From IMG/VR virus record IMGVR_UViG_3300046492_000458, positions 1 to 64,000 of that record: a stretch of 64,000 bases of DNA. One strand, written 5' to 3'. The position numbers and the translations under genes are program-made. The notes under the pieces were generated by a model, which was not told the DNA's origin, searched no databases, and saw nothing but the letters and a program-made list of their open reading frames with translations. Shown here piece by piece: positions 44,681 to 52,495 of this stretch. The stretch's first letter is position 1. Each line of letters begins with the position of its first letter. Source of the DNA: a virus.

Positions 44681-46324
44681 ATGACCGCCACCCCGGCCCC
44701 CGGCACCGAGCCGACCCGCCCCGCCGTGGACGGCACCCTCGCGCCCACCGCGCCGGGGCAGCCCCCCATCACGCAGCCCCTCACCCGCACCCAGAAGACC
44801 CTCACCGGCGTCGTCGTCGGCGCCGTCCTCATCATCGCCACCCTCGGCTTCATCGGCTCCTACAGCGCCGTCACCCACCTCGCCATCCGCAAGGGCTTCG
44901 GCGAGTTCGCCCACGCCTTCCCCATCGCCGTCGACGCCGGCATCATCGCCTTCCTCGCCCTCGACCTCCTCCTCACCTGGCGCCGCATCGGCTTCCCCCT
45001 CCTCCGCTACACCGCATGGGGCCTCACCGCCGCCACCATCGCCTTCAACGCCGTCGCCGCCTGGCCCGACCCCGTCGGCGTCTCCATGCACGGCGTCATC
45101 CCCGTCCTCTTCGTCATCGCCGTCGAAGCCGCCCGGCACGCCATCGGCCGCATCGCCGACATCACCGCCGACAAGCACCTCGAAGGCCCCAACGCCTCCC
45201 GCTGGCTCCTCAACCCGGCCGGCACGTTCATCCTGTGGCGCCGCCAACGCCTGTGGAAGATCCGCCTGTGGGACACCGTCCTCGAGCTCGAGCGGGAGCG
45301 CCGCATTTATATCGGGCAGCTCCGCGGCACCTACGGCCGCGGATGGCGCCGCAAGGCCACCGCCGACCAGCTGCTCATCCTCCAGCTGTCCAAGGACGGC
45401 ATGAGCGTCACCGAGGCCCTCGCGCTCCCCGCCAAGGAGGCGGAGAAGCAGCGCGCCGAGGAGGACCGCATCAAGCGGAACCGGGAGCGCGCCGAAGCCG
45501 ACCGCCGCCGCCAGGCCGAGAACGAGCGCCGCGAGCAGAAGGAAGCCGACGAAGAGCAGGCCCGCCGCATCGAGGAGGAGCGCCTCGAACTCGAGCGCAA
45601 AGCCATCCAGGTCCAGCAGGAGAAGGACGAGGCCAACCGGCAGAAGCTGCTCGCCGACGCCCAGACCCGCGCCGACCTCGCCGAGATCCAGCGGCAGCAG
45701 CAGGAGAACGAGGCCGAAGCCGACCGCCGCCGCCAGGCCGCCCAGGACGAAGACGACCGACGCCGGCGCAACGAGCAACTCGAGCACACCCGCCTCATCA
45801 CGGCCGAGCAGGAGAAGGCTGCCCGAGCCGCTCAGGTTCGCCGCGAGAACGAAGAGCGCGCCCGGAAGGAAGCCGAGAAGAAGCTGGACGCCAGCACCCG
45901 CGCCGTCGAGATGCTCCGCCGCGCGGACAGTGCCAGTGCCAAGCAGGCGGCTGCCAGCCGCACTACCAGCCCTGCCAGTGCCAGCGCCGCACCTGCCACC
46001 CCGGCTGCCAACACCACGACTGCCAGTGCCAGCCCGGCACCTGCCAACGCCCCCCACCCTGCCAGTGCCAACAGCCCGGCTACCAACGCCAGTCCTGCCA
46101 GTGCCAGCGCTGCTACCACCTCTGCCAGCACTACCAACCCGATTGCCACCGACCACGTCGTCGCCACCTACCAGCTGCTGCAGGAGAAGGACGGCAAGGC
46201 CCCGTCCGACGCCAGGCTCGGCGAAGCCCTCGGCGTCTCCCGCTCCCGTGCCCAGCAGCTCCGCACCCAGGCCATCAACGACGGCCACCCCGAGCTGGCA
46301 AAGCCCCTCCGGATCGCCTCATGA
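44681..46324 (+). CDS. DUF2637 membrane protein of the transfer/spread cluster
   Basis: 547 aa. Residues 40-160 hold four membrane helices typical of DUF2637 (LTGVVVGAVLIIATLGFIGSYSAV, FPIAVDAGIIAFLALDLLLTW, YTAWGLTAATIAFNAVAAW, VIPVLFVIAVEAARHAIGRI), followed by WLLNPAGTFILWRRQRLWKIRLW. From about 250 to 410 is a long charged coiled coil (KEAEKQRAEEDRIKRNRERAEADRRR...), then an Ala/Ser/Pro-rich stretch (AASRTTSPASASAAPATPAANTT) whose codons form TGCCAGTG repeats, and a C-terminal HTH (DARLGEALGVSRSRAQQLRTQAI). DUF2637 proteins neighbour traB in Streptomyces conjugative elements and are thought to help intramycelial spread. Confidence 0.85.
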   Translation: MTATPAPGTEPTRPAVDGTLAPTAPGQPPITQPLTRTQKTLTGVVVGAVLIIATLGFIGSYSAVTHLAIRKGFGEFAHAFPIAVDAGIIAFLALDLLLTWRRIGFPLLRYTAWGLTAATIAFNAVAAWPDPVGVSMHGVIPVLFVIAVEAARHAIGRIADITADKHLEGPNASRWLLNPAGTFILWRRQRLWKIRLWDTVLELERERRIYIGQLRGTYGRGWRRKATADQLLILQLSKDGMSVTEALALPAKEAEKQRAEEDRIKRNRERAEADRRRQAENERREQKEADEEQARRIEEERLELERKAIQVQQEKDEANRQKLLADAQTRADLAEIQRQQQENEAEADRRRQAAQDEDDRRRRNEQLEHTRLITAEQEKAARAAQVRRENEERARKEAEKKLDASTRAVEMLRRADSASAKQAAASRTTSPASASAAPATPAANTTTASASPAPANAPHPASANSPATNASPASASAATTSASTTNPIATDHVVATYQLLQEKDGKAPSDARLGEALGVSRSRAQQLRTQAINDGHPELAKPLRIAS

Positions 46325-46527
46325 CTAGCACTGGCAACTGGCAGCCCACTGCCAATCGACCCGACCGACACCTGCCAGCACTGGCAGAGGAAGACGCGAT
46401 GGCAACCACCGACTGGCACACCCCTAGCACCCAGGAGCCCCGGCTGGCAGACCCGGCCGGGGTGCCAACCCGCGTCCGCCCCACCCCTGCTGGCAGCCGG
46501 CCACTGGCAACTCCGGTCCTGCCAGTG
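45931..46527. repeat. TGCCAGTG repeat cluster with orientation switch
   Basis: TGCCAGTG occurs on the plus strand at 45931, 45973, 46021, 46060, 46096 and 46520; its complement CACTGGCA starts at 46329, 46379 and 46502. Many shorter TGCCA/TGGCA half-copies lie between. Inverted pairs occur at 46372-46387 (CTGCCAG/CTGGCAG) and 46501-46528 (CCACTGGCA/TGCCAGTGG). Left of about 46150 the plus orientation dominates; right of it the complement does. The repeats force rare codons (AGT Ser, GCA Ala). This resembles the short direct repeats bound by Streptomyces TraB at clt sites. Confidence 0.7.
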
Positions 46528-46926
46528 GCACCCGACTGGCCGTCCCGCTGGCACCTCCTCGTCCCCCGCGGCGTACGCAACCTGGCAGAAGCGTGGGGGC
46601 TGTGGCAGAACCCGACCCCGCTCATCCCCTCCGACCACCTCACCCAGACGTTGGCCGTCCTCGAGCGCTATGGCTGGGCCCGCTCCCTCGACTTCAGCCC
46701 CACCGGCCGGATGTGCATCCGCGGCGGTCAGACCCTCCTCGAGCACACCGGACACGTCACCCCCGCCAACCGGGCCCGCGCCGTCGACTACATGCAGCAA
46801 ACCCTCCGCGAACACGGCGTCCACGAACCGTTCTTCGCCTGGAACGACCACACCGGCCGCACATTCCCGCAGGTCAAGCACCTCATCACCGCATCCGCCC
46901 ACGCCGCACGAAAGAACGGAGAATAA
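46321..46926 (+). CDS. DUF6197-like protein, 201 aa
   Basis: ATG overlapping the DUF2637 stop (ATGA). Residues 1-80 are low in structure and carry the right half of the repeat cluster. Residues 85-195 (VRNLAEAWGLWQNPTPLIPSDHLTQTLAVLERYGWARSLDFSPTGRMCIRGGQTLLEH ... FFAWNDHTGRTFPQVKHLITASAHA) match the DUF6197 outline of a helix, RMCI.GG, and a final WND..GRT..V..L..A. Compare 10948 and 19240. Function unknown; possibly transfer regulation. Confidence 0.6.
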   Translation: MTSTGNWQPTANRPDRHLPALAEEDAMATTDWHTPSTQEPRLADPAGVPTRVRPTPAGSRPLATPVLPVAPDWPSRWHLLVPRGVRNLAEAWGLWQNPTPLIPSDHLTQTLAVLERYGWARSLDFSPTGRMCIRGGQTLLEHTGHVTPANRARAVDYMQQTLREHGVHEPFFAWNDHTGRTFPQVKHLITASAHAARKNGE

Positions 46927-46929
46927 GCC

Positions 46930-47508
46930 GTGACTCCCGAGGAATTCGACCAGGAATTCGGCCCCGAATTCACCCCGCAGCCCACCATCGATCCCACCCC
47001 ATACGGCTTTTCCCCGCACGCCGTAAAGCCCGTGAAGACCGGTCTCACGCCGCGCGGAAAGGTTGCCCTCGCTATCAGCGCGGCCGCGATCGCCACGGGC
47101 GGCATCGTTGGTTACCAGGTGTATTCGGCAGACCAGGCCCAGAGTGAAGCCAAGGCGCAGGAAATCGCCTACAAGAAAGACCTTCTCGAGCTGGAAAAGC
47201 TGAAGGTGCAGAGCCAGGTCAACAAGACCCAGGACAGTGCTACCAGCGTCCGGCAGAAGCAGGTCGATGCCTGCGTCGCGAACAGCAAGGACCTCGTCGG
47301 CAAGTCCCTGAACAGCAGCTACCGGGACATCGTGGAGGCCTGTCAGGCCCAGTACACGGGCAGCGGCAGCGACGCCGACATGCAGACCGCGGCGTCCTCA
47401 CATGCCACCTCGGGCGGCGTCAACAGCGGGGTCTTCCTCGTGGGAGGCGTCTTCGTCGTCGGCCTCGTCGTCCTCGTCAGGAAGGGCACCAGGAGCAACG
47501 CAGCGTAG
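46930..47508 (+). CDS. Two-pass membrane protein of the spread cluster, 192 aa
   Basis: GTG start, weak ribosome-binding site (GAGAAT). VALAISAAAIATGGIVGYQVY (about 40-60) is a first membrane helix, a soluble part with coiled coil follows (EIAYKKDLLELEKLKVQSQVNKTQDSATSVRQKQVDACVANSKDLVG), and GVFLVGGVFVVGLVVLVRKGT is a C-terminal helix. Similar in layout to Spd-type proteins that bridge cell compartments. Family not certain. Confidence 0.62.
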   Translation: MTPEEFDQEFGPEFTPQPTIDPTPYGFSPHAVKPVKTGLTPRGKVALAISAAAIATGGIVGYQVYSADQAQSEAKAQEIAYKKDLLELEKLKVQSQVNKTQDSATSVRQKQVDACVANSKDLVGKSLNSSYRDIVEACQAQYTGSGSDADMQTAASSHATSGGVNSGVFLVGGVFVVGLVVLVRKGTRSNAA

Positions 47509-47546
47509 TTACTCCCGCCGACCCTTCCGACGGAAAACAGCAAGAT

Positions 47547-47592
47547 CCCCCCACGCCAGAACCTCATGATCGGTCTTCCTTCTGGCGGGGGG
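47547..47592 (+). terminator. Large hairpin within the transfer operon
   Basis: CCCCCC...GCCAGAA pairs with TTCTGGC...GGGGGG across a central loop of about 18 bases, between the membrane protein gene and the low-complexity protein gene. No T-tract, so it may be an internal attenuator or a protective stem. Confidence 0.5.
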
Positions 47593-47626
47593 CGTCCGGG
47601 AGGAACTACCCACAGTAAGGATTGAG

Positions 47627-49393
47627 ATGGCAAGCGACACCGCGCCGGCAGCCGTCCCCGACCCGATCGGCCAGCCCGCGACCGACACCTCAACCGGCCC
47701 GGCCACCGGGCCGGTTACCGGCCTGCTCGCCCCCATCGAACCCGCCCGGCCCACCTCTGCGGCCTTCAACCTGGACCCGTCCGCCGTCGCCCCCGACGCC
47801 GCCGGAAGCGTCGATCAGGCCCCCGCCAGCGCCTCCAGCTCCACCTACCAGAACGACACCGACATCACGGGCGCCAAGGACGGAAAGAACAGCAGCAACA
47901 AGCAGCAGACCGGAGTGATGCGCGCATTTGCACTGGCTGCTATCGAGCGGTGGAAGAAAGGCGCCGACGCACGCAACAAACGCCTCGACATTCAGAAGGC
48001 GAAAGCAAGTGCACACCAGACGAAGGAATCCCGCACCGTCAACCGGTCCGAAAAGTTTGCGGGCGGGTCCACGAATTCCGGCACGGCGTCCGGTAAGTCG
48101 CTGGATTCCAAGACGCACAAGGGTGCGGGCGGCTCCGGAAACGGCGGATCGAAGAACGGTTCGCAGAAGAACGGCGGGTCGAAGAACAGCAGCTCAGGCA
48201 ACGGTTCGGGGGGCGGTTCCCGGTCTGGCGGACGTTCCGGCAGTGGTGGCGCGTCGGGATCGGGAGGGTCCGCCGGTGGCCGCGGCTCGAGCGGAGCGTC
48301 CGGCCGCGGCGCCGCTGGGAACAGCAACAGCGGAACCTCCCCCAAGACTTCGAAGACCGACTTCAAAGGCCACAGCGGGTCCTCCCAGAACGGCACCGAC
48401 AGCAAGAAGAACGGCCGCAAGGACGCGGCTGGCACCAAGACGGACACGGCGACCTGCGGCGACTCCTCCGGGATCAGCCTGACCAAGGACAAGAAGAGCA
48501 AGAACCGCGACAACAAGTCCGACGCCCGGAAGAACGGTCGTACCGACACCACGGACGCCAAGGGCAGCAGCAAGGACACCACGTCCGGCAGGACCAGCAA
48601 CGGCAAGGGCGCGGACGCGGTCGGGTCTTCCGCCAAGCCGTCCAACGCCGGCGACACCAAGACCGGCAAGACCCGAAAGAGCAGCAAGGACAGCAACCCG
48701 GCCGCCAGCGGCACGCCGATCAACACCCAGCCGTCCCGCGAAGCCGGATACCGCGACGGATCCCGCACCGCCAAGGCCACCGCCCACGTCAAGGCCTACC
48801 GCGACGGCTTCAAAGACGGCCACCACGACACCAGCAAAGCCGCCGAACGAGAGAAGCAGCGTCTCGACGAGGCGCACGAGGCACGCAAGCAGCAGCGAGC
48901 AAAGGACCAGCCCGTGACCGCCTCCAGCGCCGACCACCAGCCCCAAGGCCCCCAGCCCATCGACGTCAAAGAGGTCACCGACACCCACGTCACCCTCGAC
49001 AGCGGGAAGACCTACACCCGCGGCGAGGTCCGCAACCTCAAGCAGTACGAACGCCGCATGGCCGTGAAGGCCACCAACATGGGCAAGGCCGCCGAAGGCA
49101 CCCGCCAGCTCGAGGCCCACGCCGAACAGCAAGCCGACAAGGCCTTCAAGTTCCTCGAGATGGCCAAGACCGTCGAAGGCGGCGACCGGTTCGTCGGCAT
49201 CCTCACCCGCCTCCACGAGGCCGCCACCATCCAGATCCGCGAAGCCCAGGAACTCCACAAGCGAGTCGTCCGCGCAGCTGAGAACACCCGCGTCGTCCTC
49301 GTCAACGTCGAGATCCGTTACGGCGGGATCTACAAGGCCGTCTGCGAAAGCCCCCTGACCAAGCCCGCCGAACTCAACTGGTACAGGAAGTAG
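47627..49393 (+). CDS. Low-complexity Gly/Ser/Lys protein of the spread cluster, 588 aa
   Basis: ATG with a weak AAGGAT ribosome-binding site. Residues 1-90 are Pro/Ala-rich. From about 150 to 370 it is almost entirely Gly, Ser, Asn, Lys, Asp and Thr (GGSKNGSQKNGGSKNSSSGNG, SGGRSGSGGASGSGGSAGGR), highly charged and disordered. Residues 405-588 fold into a helical domain with IDVKEVTDTHVTLDSGKTYTRGEVRNLKQYERRMAVKATNMGKAAEGTRQLEAHAEQQADKAFKFLEMAK and INVEIRYGGIYKAV-like strands. The ordered end resembles companion proteins of the DUF2637/TraB clusters. A scaffold role at the transfer site is possible. Confidence 0.72.
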   Translation: MASDTAPAAVPDPIGQPATDTSTGPATGPVTGLLAPIEPARPTSAAFNLDPSAVAPDAAGSVDQAPASASSSTYQNDTDITGAKDGKNSSNKQQTGVMRAFALAAIERWKKGADARNKRLDIQKAKASAHQTKESRTVNRSEKFAGGSTNSGTASGKSLDSKTHKGAGGSGNGGSKNGSQKNGGSKNSSSGNGSGGGSRSGGRSGSGGASGSGGSAGGRGSSGASGRGAAGNSNSGTSPKTSKTDFKGHSGSSQNGTDSKKNGRKDAAGTKTDTATCGDSSGISLTKDKKSKNRDNKSDARKNGRTDTTDAKGSSKDTTSGRTSNGKGADAVGSSAKPSNAGDTKTGKTRKSSKDSNPAASGTPINTQPSREAGYRDGSRTAKATAHVKAYRDGFKDGHHDTSKAAEREKQRLDEAHEARKQQRAKDQPVTASSADHQPQGPQPIDVKEVTDTHVTLDSGKTYTRGEVRNLKQYERRMAVKATNMGKAAEGTRQLEAHAEQQADKAFKFLEMAKTVEGGDRFVGILTRLHEAATIQIREAQELHKRVVRAAENTRVVLVNVEIRYGGIYKAVCESPLTKPAELNWYRK

Positions 49394-49398
49394 CCCCC

Positions 49399-49779
49399 AT
49401 GGCAGACACCCGCTACGAACAGTTCCTCCGGCTCGTCACCGACTTCGGCAACGAGATCATGGCCGACGCCGAAGCCCTCCGCGGCTGGTCCCAGTTCATC
49501 GACGGCGAATCCCGCGACACCGCCCACGTCGCCGACATGATCTCCGCGAAGCGCGTCGACAAGGACACCGTCGGCGAAACCCAGGAACTCGCGAAGATCA
49601 TGCTCGGGGTGTCCGAGCAGGCCATCCAATACGCCTCCGCCGGGGACACCACCACCCGCCTCGCCCGAGCCAGCCACGACGAAGCCGTCAACAGCCACCA
49701 GGCCATCAGCGAGCAGGTCAACGCCTCACCCGCAGTCGGCATCCACGACGTCGACAACGACTGGCTCACCCAGGAATAG
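49399..49779 (+). CDS. Helical companion protein of the transfer cluster, 126 aa
   Basis: ATG with AGGAAG upstream. Helical throughout: YEQFLRLVTDFGNEIMADAEALRGWSQFIDGESRDTAHVADMISAKRVDKDTVGETQELAKIMLGVSEQAIQYA. Positioned between the low-complexity protein and TraB; small helical proteins at this position recur in Streptomyces transfer clusters. Exact role unknown. Confidence 0.65.
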   Translation: MADTRYEQFLRLVTDFGNEIMADAEALRGWSQFIDGESRDTAHVADMISAKRVDKDTVGETQELAKIMLGVSEQAIQYASAGDTTTRLARASHDEAVNSHQAISEQVNASPAVGIHDVDNDWLTQE

Positions 49780-49828
49780 CCCCGCTACGCCCGCCCCCGA
49801 ACCCGCCGCACCCTCGAAGGAATCCCCG

Positions 49829-52120
49829 ATGAGCATCAACGCGAACACCACCAGCCAGCCCGCCGCCAGCACCACAGAACGCCGTATCGCCAGCATCACC
49901 AGCGCCGCCCCCATCGTCATCGGCATGGGCTCCCCCTTCCTCGACGGCAGCGCCGCCTTCCTCACCACACTCGCCTACGGCAGCGTTGCCGCCCTCACCA
50001 CCGCCAACTACATGAACCGGCTCCCACCCGGCCTGCAGAACCATCTCCCGGCCGCCGACATCCTCCGCGCCCACCGCACCCCCCTGGCCATCTCCACCCT
50101 CACCAGCGGCATGGCACTCGCCCTCGGCGTCCTCCAGGGCCCCGATGGCGCCGACGCCCTCCTGGCCGGCTTCCTGACCCCGCTCAGCGTGCCAGGCATC
50201 GTCTCCCTCGGCTGGTGGGCCGCCGTCGGCTTCGTCCCCCTCAAACTCCGCAAGGTCCTCGGCCGCGTCCGCATCCCCAAGCAGCCTGCTCCCGCGGCCG
50301 ATGCACCCAGCCCCACACCCGAACCCCTCACCCCCGCAGAGCAGATCGCCTACCGCTGGCACCAGATCGTCTCCAACCGGGAAACCGGCACCCACAGGGG
50401 CCAGAACATCGAGATCCGCACCCTGTCCACGATGCGCTGGCAAGGCACCATCACCGCCCCCGCAGGCCAGTCCGTCACCGTCACCGCCGACACCGTCTCC
50501 AGCGCCTACCAGTCCACCCCCTACCAGGTCCGCGCCGCCTGGATCCGCTTCGAGGACGGCGCCCACTCCGGCGAACGCCACATCACCGTCAACCTGGTCC
50601 CGCCCCTCGAACTCGACACCAACACCCTCCAAGGCGCCTGGCGCAAGTGGGCCGCACGCTCCGGCGGCGTCATGGCCGGCACCCACCTCGAAGACGTCCA
50701 GACCGACCCCAACACCGGCGGCGAAGTCGCCCACGTCACCGCAGGAGAGAACCTCGACAAGCTGCCCGTCCCCGACCGGGCCGCCCTCGCCGGCGCCCTC
50801 CGTACCAACACCCTCCTCTGCTCCTACGCCCCCGTCCCCGGAGACCCCCGCCGCGGCATCATCCGCCTGATGAAGCACAACCCCCTCAAGAAGGGCGTCC
50901 CGTTCCCCGGCACCCACGTCCTGAAGATCTCCAAGGGCGGCTACGTCCAGATCGGCCAGCACGTCTCCGGATTCCCCGCCCGCATCCAGTTCGTCGACCC
51001 CAAACTGGGCGCCAAGCACCTCTTCATCGCCGGGGTCACCGGATCCGGCAAGGGCGGCCTCATCCAGATCGTCGCCCTCGCCGACCACGTCAACGGCCAC
51101 GCCATCATCTACGCCGACCCCAAGGGCTCCTCCAACCCAGACGTCGAAGAGATGGCCTGCTACCCCGGCCTCGGCGAAGACGGCTGCATGGGAGCCCTGC
51201 GCGTCGCCTACGCCCTGCTGCAGTGGCGGATCGAAGAGTCCGCGCGGCTGAAGATGAAGAACTTCATCGCCACGCCCGAACGCCCCTGGGTCCGCGTCAT
51301 CCTCGACGAAGCCCACGTCCCACTGTCCGAACTGGTCCAGTACCGCAAGGAAGCCCGGATCATCGTCGAAGCCCTGGCGGCCAAGGCCCGCTCGCTCGGC
51401 ATCATCCTGACCGTCGTCAACCAGGCCGTGAACGCCGACAAGCTCGGCGGCTCCACCGCCTTGCGAACCAACGTCATCCAGGGCGGCTCCCTCGTCATGC
51501 TCCGCACCGACTCCGACCAGAGCAACCTCGTCACCACCGGCTTCGAAGGCGTCGACCCCGGCCAGATCCCCGCCGCCTGGGACGTCGACCGCCCGCTCAT
51601 CTACGACGAGAGCATCGCCCTCCAGGACCCCGAATCCACCTTCGGCCTCGGCTACACCCTCGGCCCCGGCGGAGCCGCCGAAATGATGCGCGACTTCATC
51701 CTCGAGTCCGCCGCCCCCTACATCGACGAGACCGCCATCGCCTACCCCGCCGACTGGCCCGACTGGGACAACCGGCACGAGATCGCCCAGACGTCCATCC
51801 TCGGCGACGACGAAGACGAGGGCATCGTCATGGAAAGCAGCACCGGCGGCAGCGCCACCCTGGCCGGCCCGCCGAAGGAACCCACCGCCGACGAGAAGAT
51901 CCTCGCCGTCCTCCAGGACGCCGCCGACCCGATGGGCGAAGAGGTCATCTACACGCACAAGGACGACATCGAGAAGCTCGCCGCGCTCACCACCTCCACC
52001 CTTGAGAACCGGCTTTCACGGCTGGTCAAGGAGGGGCGAATCCACCGCATGCCCGGCAGCGGCCAGGCCGTCCGCGGTAAGTACGGCCTCGGCCCCACCC
52101 CGAACGACGCCGCCGCCTGA
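49829..52120 (+). CDS. traB: FtsK/TraB-type conjugative DNA translocase
   Basis: 763 aa. Residues about 25-130 contain membrane helices (AAPIVIGMGSPFLDGSAAFLTTLAYGSVAALTT, GIVSLGWWAAVGFVPL). The motor carries Walker A GVTGSGKGG (about 402-410) and Walker B WVRVILDEAH (about 487-496), then IILTVVNQAVNADKLGGSTALRTNV with an LRTDSDQSN motif typical of FtsK-like translocases. The C-terminal 80 residues (DEKILAVLQDAADPMGEEVIYTHKDDIEKLAALTTSTLENRLSRLVKEGRIHRMPGSG) form a winged helix like the DNA-reading gamma domain. Such proteins move double-stranded plasmid DNA between mycelia. The Walker A ends in KG rather than the usual K-S/T. Confidence 0.9.
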   Translation: MSINANTTSQPAASTTERRIASITSAAPIVIGMGSPFLDGSAAFLTTLAYGSVAALTTANYMNRLPPGLQNHLPAADILRAHRTPLAISTLTSGMALALGVLQGPDGADALLAGFLTPLSVPGIVSLGWWAAVGFVPLKLRKVLGRVRIPKQPAPAADAPSPTPEPLTPAEQIAYRWHQIVSNRETGTHRGQNIEIRTLSTMRWQGTITAPAGQSVTVTADTVSSAYQSTPYQVRAAWIRFEDGAHSGERHITVNLVPPLELDTNTLQGAWRKWAARSGGVMAGTHLEDVQTDPNTGGEVAHVTAGENLDKLPVPDRAALAGALRTNTLLCSYAPVPGDPRRGIIRLMKHNPLKKGVPFPGTHVLKISKGGYVQIGQHVSGFPARIQFVDPKLGAKHLFIAGVTGSGKGGLIQIVALADHVNGHAIIYADPKGSSNPDVEEMACYPGLGEDGCMGALRVAYALLQWRIEESARLKMKNFIATPERPWVRVILDEAHVPLSELVQYRKEARIIVEALAAKARSLGIILTVVNQAVNADKLGGSTALRTNVIQGGSLVMLRTDSDQSNLVTTGFEGVDPGQIPAAWDVDRPLIYDESIALQDPESTFGLGYTLGPGGAAEMMRDFILESAAPYIDETAIAYPADWPDWDNRHEIAQTSILGDDEDEGIVMESSTGGSATLAGPPKEPTADEKILAVLQDAADPMGEEVIYTHKDDIEKLAALTTSTLENRLSRLVKEGRIHRMPGSGQAVRGKYGLGPTPNDAAA

Positions 52121-52122
52121 CC

Positions 52123-52472
52123 GGCCCGGGGGGAAGCGCCTCAGACAAACCCCCGCCCGTACGCCACCATCAGAACTGCACGGCCCGGAGCTCCGGAAGC
52201 GTCCCCCCGCCCCAAGCACCGCAAGCCGCGCAACACCCAGCTCGGACCAGCCCACCCCAGGCCCCCGAGCACAACGGCCCCGCCAGTCATCCCCAGACCG
52301 GCGGGGCCGACCCATACCCGCACACGGGACCGCCCGGGGGGAAGGCAGCTCAGACAAACCCCCCAACCTGCGACAGCATCAACACCAAGCCGAAGTGCTC
52401 CGGCCGCGTCCGCCCCAAGCACCCAGGCACACCACGGCCCCGCCCGCCCAACTTCCCCGGGCAGCGGGGCCG
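52123..52472. repeat. Tandem duplicated structured non-coding unit behind traB
   Basis: Two imperfect copies, 52123-52308 and 52331-52472. Each begins GCCCGGGGGGAAG, then CTCAGACAAACCCCC (G-run pairing with C-run), contains CCGCCCCAAGCACC and ends with a GGCCCCG.../...CGGGGCC hairpin. No gene lies across it. It directly follows traB, the position of clt in several Streptomyces plasmids, so it may be the TraB recognition locus; two copies of a structured RNA are an alternative. Confidence 0.7.
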
Positions 52473-52495
52473 GCCCGCAGACGAGGGAGCCGAAC

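Noticed and set aside
44594-46288. Long minus-strand frame opposite the DUF2637 gene
   Set aside because: Gly/Val/Leu-rich mirror of a coiled-coil gene; no ribosome-binding site and typical of antisense frames in high-GC DNA.
47992-49258. Long minus-strand frames opposite the low-complexity protein
   Set aside because: They exist because the opposite strand of a Gly/Ser-coding stretch rarely has stops; no start signals, no motifs.
50215-52005. Long Arg/Pro/His-rich plus-strand frame inside traB
   Set aside because: A shifted reading of traB with extreme Arg and Pro content and no start signal.
52141-52495. Minus-strand frames across the duplicated unit behind traB
   Set aside because: They run through both hairpins and repeat blocks with biased composition and no start signal; the repeats fit a non-coding element better.
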